DNA of 64,000 bases. Origin: Bifidobacterium choloepi. GTDB lineage: Bacteria > Actinomycetota > Actinomycetes > Actinomycetales > Bifidobacteriaceae. The DNA lies in contig NZ_VYSG01000001.1 of NCBI RefSeq assembly GCF_010667615.1, positions 1,045,649 through 1,109,648 on the forward strand, read 5' to 3'. This document shows positions 41,646 to 49,157 of the stretch, in pieces (position 1 is the stretch's first letter; each line of letters starts with the position of its first letter). Below the pieces are notes generated by a model. The model did no database searches, had not been told where the DNA came from, and saw nothing but the letters and a program-made list of their open reading frames with translations. A program made the translations under genes and the position numbers.

Positions 41646-43439
41646 ATGCCCTGCACCACCATCCTCGTCGGCAAGGACGCCAGCTACGACGGCTCGACGA
41701 TCATCGCCCGCAACGACGACTCCGGCTCCGGACGCTACGATCCGAAGAAGTTCGTCGCCGTCTCGCCGGCCGAGCAGCCGCGCGAATACCACAGCGTCAT
41801 CAGCAGGATGACGCTGACGCTGCCGGACGATCCGTGCGCCTACGCGATGGTGCCGAACGCCGGCCCCGACCGCGGCATCCTCGCCGAGTCGGCCGTTTCC
41901 GTCAGGAACGTCGCGATGTCGGCAACCGAGACGATCTCGGTGAACTCGCGTGTCCTCGCGGCCGATCCGTTCGTCGAGTACCGGCCGGCCACCGGCGCCG
42001 AGGGCGAGCCGGGCTACGAACCTGAGCAGCCGGGCGGTTTCGGCGAGGAGGACATCATCACGCTCGTGCTGCCGTACGTCCACACGGCCCGCGAGGGCGT
42101 GCGCCGCGTCGCCGACCTGCTCGAGAGCGTCGGCACGTACGAATCGAACGGCATCATCATCGCCGACGTCGACGAAATCTGGTATGTCGAGACGATCGGC
42201 GGCCACCACTGGATCGCCCGCCGCGTGCCGGACGATGCGTACGCCGTCGTGCCGAACCAGCTCGGCATCGACTTCTTCGACATCGACGACGCGTTCGGCC
42301 AGCAGCGCGAGTTCATGTGCTCCGCCGACCTCGTCGACTTCATCGCCGAGCACCATCTCGCCCGCGAGATGAACCCGTCGCCGGCGCGCATCAACGCGTT
42401 CAACCCGCGCCGCGCGTTCGGCACGGCGACGCCGAAGGACCATATCTACAACACGCCGCGCGCCTGGTACATGCAGCGCCATCTCAACCCGTCGTCGCAG
42501 TGGGAGCTCGCCGAGTGCGACGGCGGCGGCGCCGCGTCGTCGGCGGCCGCCTACGAGATCGGCCTCGGCTCGGCGGCGTCGCCGGCCGCCGTCGACGTCG
42601 ACCGGCAGGTCTTCCGTCCCGAGTCGAACGACATCCCGTGGTGCCGCGTGCCCGACGACAAGGTGACGATCGAGGACGTCGACTTCCTGATGAGCTCGCA
42701 TTTCGAGGGCACGCCGTACGACCCGTACGGCACGACCGGCACGCCGGAAAGCCGCCACCGCTACCGCCCGATCGGCGTCAACCGCACCGGCCAGATGGTC
42801 GCGATGCAGATCCGCCCGTACGTGCCCGACGCCTACCGCTCCGTCATGTGGATCGCGTACGGCTCCGGCCCGTTCACGACGGCCGCGCCGTTCTACGCGA
42901 ACGTCGCCGCCACGCCGGCATACCTGCGGGAGACGCCGGTCGACGAGGTCTCGACCGACTGCCTGTACTGGTCGAACCGCCTGATCGCCGCGCTCGCCGA
43001 CGCCCACTACTTCGAGACGAGCAATCTCGTCGAGCAGTACATCGAGGACGTGCAGGCCCACGGTCACCGCACCGTCGCCGAGACCGACAGGCTCGCGCAG
43101 TCGGCCGGTCGCGCCGGCAAGAGGAACGATTCGTCCGCCGAATCGTCCAACGAACCGTCCGCCGAATCGTCCACTAAGCTGGCCACTGAGCTGGCCGTCG
43201 AGCCGGCCGCCGGTCCATCCGTCAATTTGTCCGCCAGCTCGGTGGCCGGTTCGCATGCCGAGCCGGCCGCCGAGCCGGCCGCGGGCGCCGACGCCGTCCG
43301 CGACATCCTCGAGCAGGCGAACGAGTCGACGGCCGCGTGGCTGCGGAAGCGCACGTCGAAGCTGCTGTTCGACGTCCTCTACACGACAAGCAACCTGATG
43401 CACAACAGCTTCGCGATGAGCGACCACTGGACGAAGTAG
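41646..43439 (+). CDS. pepD: C69-family dipeptidase (PepD-like)
   Basis: 597 residues starting MPCTTILVGKDASYDGSTII. Cys3 is the N-terminal nucleophile exposed after removal of Met-Pro, as in peptidase family C69. GAGG lies upstream of the ATG. Further family marks are ARNDDSG, MSATETISVNSRVL and WYVETIGGHHWIARRVPDD. Near residues 485-560 there is a Ser/Ala/Glu/Pro-rich low-complexity insertion (SSAESSNEPSAESS) before the conserved C-terminal helix. It hydrolyses dipeptides, releasing amino acids. It is likely intracellular because there is no signal peptide. Downstream is the 61-bp hairpin array. Confidence 0.9.
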   Translation: MPCTTILVGKDASYDGSTIIARNDDSGSGRYDPKKFVAVSPAEQPREYHSVISRMTLTLPDDPCAYAMVPNAGPDRGILAESAVSVRNVAMSATETISVNSRVLAADPFVEYRPATGAEGEPGYEPEQPGGFGEEDIITLVLPYVHTAREGVRRVADLLESVGTYESNGIIIADVDEIWYVETIGGHHWIARRVPDDAYAVVPNQLGIDFFDIDDAFGQQREFMCSADLVDFIAEHHLAREMNPSPARINAFNPRRAFGTATPKDHIYNTPRAWYMQRHLNPSSQWELAECDGGGAASSAAAYEIGLGSAASPAAVDVDRQVFRPESNDIPWCRVPDDKVTIEDVDFLMSSHFEGTPYDPYGTTGTPESRHRYRPIGVNRTGQMVAMQIRPYVPDAYRSVMWIAYGSGPFTTAAPFYANVAATPAYLRETPVDEVSTDCLYWSNRLIAALADAHYFETSNLVEQYIEDVQAHGHRTVAETDRLAQSAGRAGKRNDSSAESSNEPSAESSTKLATELAVEPAAGPSVNLSASSVAGSHAEPAAEPAAGADAVRDILEQANESTAAWLRKRTSKLLFDVLYTTSNLMHNSFAMSDHWTK

Positions 43440-43451
43440 CCGGTGTCTTGC

Positions 43452-43746
43452 GTGCGTTTGGTTACGCCACCGGCCACGCCGCAGTCAAACGCACACAAAG
43501 CGGCCTCGCAGCGTGCGTTTAGTTGCGCCACCGGCCATGCCGAAATCAAACGCACACAAAACAGTCTCGCAGCGTGCGTTTTCCCGCATTACCAACCACA
43601 CCCGCAGTCAAACGCACGCAAAACAGTCTTACAACGTGCGTTTGGTTACGCCACCGGCCATGCCGCAATCAAACGCACACAAAGCAGTCCCGTGGCGTGC
43701 GTTTTCCCGCGTCACCAACTACAACTACACCCGCGGTCAAGCGCAC
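43452..43746. repeat. Five-unit 61-bp hairpin array between pepD and tdk
   Basis: Units start at 43452, 43513, 43574, 43636 and 43697 (period 61-62). Each begins GTGCGTTTG and ends CAAACGCAC around CGCCACCGGCCATGCCG, so each folds into a hairpin. Units 3 and 5 have a different loop (TTCCCGCNTNACCAAC). It lies in the convergent gap between pepD and the thymidine kinase. Confidence 0.92.
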
Positions 43747-43763
43747 GCCACGGATCCTACGGA

Positions 43764-44510
43764 TTATTCGGGCCGGGAGGCCAGGCCGGCGTAGTAGTGC
43801 TTGCGGCACAGCGAGATGTAGGTGCCGTTGCCGCCGAGCAGGATCTGGTCGCCTTCGCGCATGACGTGACCGTCGGCGTCGAGGCGCGCGTTGAAGCAGG
43901 CCGCCTTGCCGCACCAGCAGACCGTCTTGATGGCCTCGATCTTGTCGGCGATGAGCAGCAGCCGCGTCGACCCCTCGAATCCGACGCCGCGGAAGTCGGT
44001 GCGCAGGCCGTAGCACATCACCGGAATGTCGAATTCGTCGACGATCCTCGCGAGCGCGTCGACCTGTTCGGCCGTCAGGAACTGCGCCTCGTCGACGATG
44101 ACGGCGTCGAAGTCGAGCGGCTTGCGCGTCTCACGTGCCCGCGCGCCGTCGTCAACCGCACCGCCGGTCACGCCATCCGTCGCCACGTCACCGGCCACCG
44201 CACCGTCACCGACCATCGCACCGTCACCAGTCGCCGCCACGTCACCGGCCACCGCACCGTCGCCGGTCACCACGCCGCCGTCCACTTCGGCTTCGTAGGC
44301 CGCCATTTCGTCCAGGAAGTCCTCGACGAAGCCGCACTCCGCCTCGAGGCCGATGCGCGAGCGGATCATCGTCTTGCCGTCGCGGCAGTCGAGCCGCGGC
44401 TTGAGCAGCAGCGGCCGCTTGCCGCGCTCGAGGTAGTTGTAGCGCACCATCAGCGCATTGGCGGTCTTCGACGCGCCCATCGCGCCGAACTTGAAGTACA
44501 GCTTGGCCAT
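43764..44510 (-). CDS. tdk: Thymidine kinase
   Basis: 248 residues from ATG 44510 (MAKLYFKFGAMGASKTANAL). P-loop GAMGASKT is at 9-16. The Asp of DAVIVDEAQFLTAEQVDAL is the Walker B/catalytic acid region. The zinc module has TVCWCGKAACFNARL and LCRKHYY. TK1 enzymes are about 190-220 residues. The surplus is a Gly/Asp/Ala/Val repeat insertion (about residues 77-125, VTGDGAVAGDVAATGDG) between the lid-forming parts, coded by 44150-44285. The enzyme salvages thymidine to dTMP. Confidence 0.92.
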   Translation of the reverse strand: MAKLYFKFGAMGASKTANALMVRYNYLERGKRPLLLKPRLDCRDGKTMIRSRIGLEAECGFVEDFLDEMAAYEAEVDGGVVTGDGAVAGDVAATGDGAMVGDGAVAGDVATDGVTGGAVDDGARARETRKPLDFDAVIVDEAQFLTAEQVDALARIVDEFDIPVMCYGLRTDFRGVGFEGSTRLLLIADKIEAIKTVCWCGKAACFNARLDADGHVMREGDQILLGGNGTYISLCRKHYYAGLASRPE

Positions 44511-44635
44511 GGCCGGGGACTCTCCTGACAGCTGGACGATTGGGGACAAAAACTACCGGACATTGTAAGTCGCCCCGTCCCCGCTCCCCTGTCCCGCTCT
44601 CCTCGCTGCCTCCCGCTTCGGCTCGCGTCTTCTTC

Positions 44636-44680
44636 CGGATGTCGCAAACCCGAGCCGGGAGCTCGGGTTTGCGACATCCG
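44636..44680. terminator. Perfect 20-bp hairpin in the tdk/tRNA-Lys gap
   Basis: Arms 44636-44655 and 44661-44680 (CGGATGTCGCAAACCCGAGC) with loop CGGGA. Between divergently oriented tdk and tRNA-Lys, so not an obvious terminator. Same stem base ATGTCRCAA as 25728-25770. Confidence 0.7.
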
Positions 44681-44709
44681 GGACAGGGGCAGGAAGCGAC
44701 CGACACGAC

Positions 44710-44738
44710 TTGGAAAAAGTTCCCCCTCGTTGTATAGT
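44710..44738 (+). promoter_or_regulatory. Promoter of tRNA-Lys
   Basis: TTGGAA (44710-44715), 17-bp spacer, TATAGT (44733-44738), 11 bp before the mature tRNA 5' end. Confidence 0.75.
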
Positions 44739-44749
44739 TGCACCTTGTT

Positions 44750-44822
44750 GCCCCTCTAGCTCAACGGTTAGAGCAGCGTCCTTTTAAGTCGTGGGTTGTG
44801 GGTTCGAATCCCACGGGGGGCA
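44750..44822 (+). tRNA. tRNA-Lys (anticodon TTT)
   Basis: 73-nt cloverleaf: acceptor GCCCCTC pairs with GGGGGGC (one T-G), D-arm GCTC/GAGC, anticodon loop CTTTTAA with anticodon TTT, T-arm GTGGG TTCGAAT CCCAC, discriminator A. The CCA end is not encoded. The anticodon stem GCGTC/GTCGT has a T-T mismatch at the 30-40 pair and a G-T at 27-43. It is followed by ACTTTTCC, a short T-run that may end transcription. Confidence 0.95.
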
Positions 44823-44932
44823 CTTTTCCTCTTCGGTTACGCGCCGCCATTCCGGCGGACGAATCGTTCCGTCTTTTCCTCGTTCCGTTTCGTCTTGTGC
44901 ACGATTCCCGCATCGACATGCCGCGCGAATCG

Positions 44933-45592
44933 TCACCATACCTCGTCGATGTCGTGAATGAGCCGCAGGATCAGCGCCTTGAGTTCGGCGGTGCCCACCT
45001 GTTCCTCGTCGACGAGCCACAGGCGCACGCCGGCGATGAAGGCGCTCGCGATCATCTCCAGCACGAGCGCGCGATTCACGGTGCTTGGCCGGTCGTGCCG
45101 GCGAATCTCGTCACCCGTGCTCCCGCGCGAGAAGAGCCGCTGCCAGAAATGGTATTCGAGCAGCCGTTTCCACCGTTCGATGAACTGGACGTCGGGTGTC
45201 TGGATGAGCAGCAGGTGGAACGTCCCGAGATTGGTTTTCAGCACGGCGACGAACGCGTCGTACGATTCGAGCACGCCGTCGCCGCCCCGGGACAGGTCTT
45301 CCATGGCGCGACCGGCGGCGGCGAGTTCGCGGATCAGCCGTTCCTCCACGGCACCCAGCACGTCCTCCACGCGGGCATAGTTGGCGTAGAACGTGCTGCG
45401 AGCGACGAATGCGCGACGGCACAGGTCGCTGACTGTCAGTTCTCCGGGCCGGCGTCCGCTTCCGGTCATCCACTGCACGAGCGCGTCTTCCATTGCGGCG
45501 CGTGCCGGCGTGCGGTCGGGCATGGGCCGCGGCAGCGCGTCGGCGTAAGGATTGGCGGAGCTGCCGCTGAACGAGGATTCGTCGTCCTTCAC
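44933..45592 (-). CDS. TetR-family regulator
   Basis: 219 residues from a GTG at 45592, chosen because AAAGGAG lies 6 nt upstream. The open frame extends a further 81 codons with filler sequence and no RBS. The HTH is GELTVSDLCRRAFVARSTFY then ANYARVEDVLGAVEER, typical of TetR. The C-terminal helices have FHLLLIQTPDVQFIERWKRL and IRLWLVDEEQ-like ends. It is divergent from the patatin-like lipase gene across 242 bp and could control it. The spacer holds a CCGCTCGCGATCGC direct repeat (45682-45726), but I identified no clear operator. Confidence 0.83.
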   Translation of the reverse strand: MKDDESSFSGSSANPYADALPRPMPDRTPARAAMEDALVQWMTGSGRRPGELTVSDLCRRAFVARSTFYANYARVEDVLGAVEERLIRELAAAGRAMEDLSRGGDGVLESYDAFVAVLKTNLGTFHLLLIQTPDVQFIERWKRLLEYHFWQRLFSRGSTGDEIRRHDRPSTVNRALVLEMIASAFIAGVRLWLVDEEQVGTAELKALILRLIHDIDEVW

Positions 45593-45834
45593 GTGGGTCT
45601 CCTTTCCGCCATTCGTGGCCGTCGCGTCGGCCGCCGCCCGCGACCGCAGGCCGTTGTGCCCCGATCGGCGCTCGCCGCCGCCCGCCACCGCTCGCGATCG
45701 CCCACCACCGCTCGCGATCGCTACCGCCCCATCGTAGTGAACACTTTCGCCATTGTTGTAGTCTCCCCTTCCCGTGTCGCCTGCCTCCGATCCGCTGGAA
45801 TTGAGGGACGGACACGCTATCGGAGAGGTGGGCA

Positions 45835-46683
45835 ATGCGGCGGAAAATCGGAGTCATCGACGTGGGCGGCGGCATGCGCAGCGCCTACGGGGCCGGCGTG
45901 CTCGACCACTGTCTCGATCGCGGCATCCGGTTCGACTACGGCCTCGGCGTGAGCGCCGGCTCGGCGAACGTCACGTCGTTCTTCGCCGGCCAGCGCGGTC
46001 GTGCGCGCCGCTTCTACACGAAGTATCTCGTGCGGCCGGAGTACATGGGCATCGGCAACTTCCTGCGCACGGGCTCCTACCTCGGGTTCGACTACATCTA
46101 CGGCACGCTGATGAATCACGACGGCGAAGATCCGCTCGACTATGCGGCGATGGTCGCCAGCGGCGCCGACATCCGCGTGTGCGCCACGGACGCACGGACT
46201 GGACGGCCACGATTCTTCCGCGAGGATGACCTGCGACAGGATAACTACGACGTCATCAAGGCATCGAGCTGCCTGCCGGTGCTCGACAAGCCCTATGTCA
46301 TCGACGGCATCCCGTATTTCGACGGCACGATCAGCGACCCGGTGCCGATCGGCCAGGCCTTCGCCGACGGCTGCACGCACGTCGTCGTCATCCTGACCAG
46401 GCCCCGCGCCTTCCGCCGGTCGGCTGCCCACGACGTCGCCTCCAGCGGCCTGCTCGCGCTGTCCTATCCGCACGCCGCCCGCGCGCTGCTGCAGCGGGCC
46501 GCCACCTACAACCGCGAGGTCGACCAGGCCGAGCGGCTGGCCGCCGCGGGCCGCGTCACCATTCTCGCGCCGTCGAGCATCGCCGGCATGCACACGCTCA
46601 AGCAGGACATTCCCGCCATCGGGCGCCTCTACGAACAGGGGCTGCATGACGCGCGCGCCCTTGATGTCCTTCTCGGCGAGTGA
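45835..46683 (+). CDS. Patatin-like phospholipase
   Basis: 282 residues with GGAGAGG upstream. Patatin catalytic features: oxyanion glycines GGGMRSAYGAG (11-21), nucleophile S40 in GVSAGS, and the catalytic Asp in YFDGTISDPVP (near 163). No signal peptide is visible, so it is cytosolic or membrane-surface. It would hydrolyse acyl esters of lipids. Related to the YjjU-type single-domain bacterial patatins. It starts divergently from the TetR gene at 44933-45592. Confidence 0.88.
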   Translation: MRRKIGVIDVGGGMRSAYGAGVLDHCLDRGIRFDYGLGVSAGSANVTSFFAGQRGRARRFYTKYLVRPEYMGIGNFLRTGSYLGFDYIYGTLMNHDGEDPLDYAAMVASGADIRVCATDARTGRPRFFREDDLRQDNYDVIKASSCLPVLDKPYVIDGIPYFDGTISDPVPIGQAFADGCTHVVVILTRPRAFRRSAAHDVASSGLLALSYPHAARALLQRAATYNREVDQAERLAAAGRVTILAPSSIAGMHTLKQDIPAIGRLYEQGLHDARALDVLLGE

Positions 46684-46827
46684 TCCGTCCCGGAAGAATC
46701 GTTCCCGATTGATGCCGGACCGAGCGCCGTTCAGCCGGCGACGAAAAAACGGGGGGCTGGTTGGACTCGTCGCGGCAAGGTGCCTGAAACTGGAGGTACC
46801 GAGATCGATCGACAGGGATGGGGAACG

Positions 46828-48216
46828 ATGAGCGAGGACAGGCAGGCCCGCGCGCCGAAGGAACCACAGAGGGAGAAGGACGCCGCCGGCAAGACGGCCG
46901 TCACGCAGGCCGTCACGAACGCGGTAGCGGCCGGACAGGCGGCGGCCGCGACGGCCACGAAGACGGTGAAGCAGGACGTCGCCGACCTCGAGGCCGACCG
47001 GCGGCGGCACCGCAAGCTCGACAAGGAGTGGCACGACGAGGAGGAGGAAGTCGACGCCAGCCAGCACAAGCTCAACGTCTTCGTCAGGATCCTCGGCGGC
47101 GTCATCGCGATCTGCGGACTGGCGGCGCTGCCGTTCCTCGCGATGCAGATCATGCAGTTCACGCAGCAGGTGACGGACGGGTCGGTCGGCGTCGAGGTCA
47201 AGAGCCTGACGTTCCTGCTCGAGGCCATCCACATCGTCGTGCAGATCGTCACGGCGCTCGCGATGGTCGTCTTCGGCTTCCTGCTCATCGTCGGCAAGCG
47301 CCGCTACGCGATGTACTGGGCGTACGTGCTCATTCCGCTCGTCATCGCGAAGGGGCTGCTCGTCGTCTGCCTGCATGGTCTCGACTACCACCTGATCCTG
47401 CCGTTCGTGCAGCTCGTCGTGCTCGTCGTGCTGTCGGTGACGGTCGACCCGCAGCTGCGCCGCGAGCGCCAGGTCCAGCACCAGCTCAGGCAAATGGACC
47501 GGCACGCCGAATACGAGAAGGCGAAGGCCGAGAACATGGCCGGCCGCGACCTGACTGGCAAGGGCTATGTCTCGCTGAACTTCTTCAACATCTTCTGGAT
47601 GTTTGTCGTCGCGTCGGTCGTCGGCCTGATCCTCGAGACGATTTTCCACCTCATCGTCTTCGGCGCCTATCAGGACCGCGCCGGCATGCTGTGGGGCCCG
47701 TTCTCGCCGATCTACGGCTTCGGCGCCGTGCTGATGACGGTCTTCCTCAACCGCCTGTACAAGTCGAACTGGTTCCTGATCTTCTGCGCCTCGGCCGTGA
47801 TCGGCGGCGCGTTCGAGTACTTCACGAGCTGGTTCATGCAGACGGCGTTCGGCATCACGGCGTGGAACTACAGCAACGAATGGGGCAACATCGACGGCCG
47901 CACGTCGGTCGCGTTCATGTGCTGCTGGGGCCTGCTGGGCCTGGCGTGGCTCAAGATCATCCTGCCACCGCTGCTGAAACTGATCCAGAAGATCCCGTGG
48001 AAGGTGCGCTACTGGCTGACGATCGTCTGCTTCGTCCTGCTGCTCTTCGACGGCGTCATGACGCTGCTGGCGCTCGACGCCTGGTACTCGCGTCTCGCCG
48101 ACATCTCGCAGAACACGCCGGTCGCCGAGTTCTTCGCCCGCTATTTCGACAACAGTTTCATGGCGAACCGGTTCCAGACGATGAGCCTGAACCCGAAGTC
48201 GGCCGGCCGCCTCTGA
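46828..48216 (+). CDS. CmpB-type putative ABC-transporter membrane protein
   Basis: 462 residues from ATG 46828. The N-terminal about 95 residues are charged and helical (AAATATKTVKQDVADLEADR). Several TM helices follow in two blocks. The second block, starting FFNIFWMFVVASVVGLILET, continues GMLWGPFSPIYGFGAVLMTV, FEYFTSWFMQTAFGITAWNY and NIDGRTSVAFMCCWGLLGLA. This is the pattern of the ABC_trans_CmpB (formerly DUF1113) family of Firmicutes and Actinobacteria. The function of the family is not established despite its name, and no ATPase gene is adjacent. Confidence 0.82.
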   Translation: MSEDRQARAPKEPQREKDAAGKTAVTQAVTNAVAAGQAAAATATKTVKQDVADLEADRRRHRKLDKEWHDEEEEVDASQHKLNVFVRILGGVIAICGLAALPFLAMQIMQFTQQVTDGSVGVEVKSLTFLLEAIHIVVQIVTALAMVVFGFLLIVGKRRYAMYWAYVLIPLVIAKGLLVVCLHGLDYHLILPFVQLVVLVVLSVTVDPQLRRERQVQHQLRQMDRHAEYEKAKAENMAGRDLTGKGYVSLNFFNIFWMFVVASVVGLILETIFHLIVFGAYQDRAGMLWGPFSPIYGFGAVLMTVFLNRLYKSNWFLIFCASAVIGGAFEYFTSWFMQTAFGITAWNYSNEWGNIDGRTSVAFMCCWGLLGLAWLKIILPPLLKLIQKIPWKVRYWLTIVCFVLLLFDGVMTLLALDAWYSRLADISQNTPVAEFFARYFDNSFMANRFQTMSLNPKSAGRL

Positions 48217-48285
48217 CATCGGGGAAGGCAGTCCCGTACTGATCGGCGCTGGGCGCAACCGGAGGAATCGTTCCATATTGGAGGC

Positions 48286-48831
48286 ATGGAGAAGCGAACC
48301 AATACCGATCCGGCGGCCATTTCGCCGGAAGTCGAAAAGCATGCGAGGCACGTCATCGAGATCGTGCCGGCGCACGACGATCCGCAGGATTTCGTCGGAC
48401 TCGTGCGCGAGTACACCGAGCAGGCGCGGCGCGACGGCGTCGACGCCGAGGAGCTGTTCGCGTCGCAGGATCTCGACGCCGAGCTCAGCGACGTCGGCCG
48501 CAAGTACGGCATGCCGTACGGCCGCATGTACGTCGCGATCGAGGACGGCCATCCGGCCGGCTGCGCGGCGCTGACGAAGAACGACGACGAGCACTGCGAA
48601 GTCAAGCGGCTCTACGTGCGGCCGGAGTACCGCGGCCAGGGCGTCAGCCGGGCGCTGCTCGACCGCGCCTGCGAGGACGCCCGCGACATCGGCTACAAGC
48701 ACATGCGCCTCGACACGCTGCCGTCGATGAAGTCGGCCGTCAGGCTCTACGAACGCTACGGCTTCCACGAGATCGGCAACTACAACGGCAACCCGGTCAA
48801 GTCGGCGATCTTCCTCGAGAAGGATCTGTAG
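48286..48831 (+). CDS. GNAT-family N-acetyltransferase
   Basis: 181 residues. The first 60 are acidic, helical and variable. The GNAT core has CEVKRLYVRPEYRGQGVSRA (acetyl-CoA pyrophosphate loop R/QxxGxG/A), LLDRACEDARDIGYKHMRLD and a typical C-terminal SAVRLYERYGFHEIG. It acetylates an unknown amine; substrate cannot be deduced. It stands between the CmpB-like gene and palindromic element copy 3, which starts 22 bp after its stop. Confidence 0.88.
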   Translation: MEKRTNTDPAAISPEVEKHARHVIEIVPAHDDPQDFVGLVREYTEQARRDGVDAEELFASQDLDAELSDVGRKYGMPYGRMYVAIEDGHPAGCAALTKNDDEHCEVKRLYVRPEYRGQGVSRALLDRACEDARDIGYKHMRLDTLPSMKSAVRLYERYGFHEIGNYNGNPVKSAIFLEKDL

Positions 48832-48853
48832 GACGATTCGTCCGCAATACCAG

Positions 48854-49058
48854 GCGCCCTGGAAGGGAGCTGGCCGCGAAGCGGCCTGAGGGTCGACCGC
48901 ACGTCGTCGCGAAGCGACGCGTGCGCGCTGGAGCGTTCGCTTACGACGTGACTCGAGTTCCGTCAGACGCTTATGTTCCAGCGCGCGCTCGCCGCCTTCG
49001 GCGGCATCGGCGGTCGACCCTCAGCCTCGCTGCGCTCGGCAGCTCCCTTCCAGGGCGC
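48854..49058. repeat. 205-bp palindromic element, copy 3
   Basis: Outer arms GCGCCCTGGAAGGGAGCT (48854-48871) and complement (49041-49058), then CTTTTTG. Same GAGGGTCGACCGCACG core and CGCCGCCTTCGGCGGC hairpin. The central part between the GCGCGC stems differs from copies 1 and 2. It fills most of the 326-bp gap before the YhgE genes. Confidence 0.9.
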
Positions 49059-49083
49059 TCTTTTTGTATTCCGAAACGCAGTC

Positions 49084-49095
49084 CGTAGCGCTACG
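49084..49095. promoter_or_regulatory. Palindrome CGTAGCGCTACG upstream of the YhgE operon
   Basis: Perfect 12-bp palindrome, followed by a possible -10 TATGAT at 49110-49115 and the GGAAGAGAG box before ATG 49158. Candidate operator for the TetR encoded at the end of the operon. A good -35 was not found. Confidence 0.4.
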
Positions 49096-49157
49096 TACAG
49101 CGTTGCGTTTATGATAGTGCGCCAGACAAGACAGAGGACGGCGACGGAAGAGAGCGC

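Noticed and set aside
43452..43746. CRISPR array
   Set aside because: The period (61 bp) would fit, but the whole unit is conserved rather than repeat plus unique spacer, the ends are inverted repeats, and no cas gene is present.
45817..48768. A roughly 980-codon open frame on the minus strand opposite the patatin and CmpB-like genes
   Set aside because: Same reason: antisense to well-supported genes, with an Arg/Asp/Ala-repeating composition.
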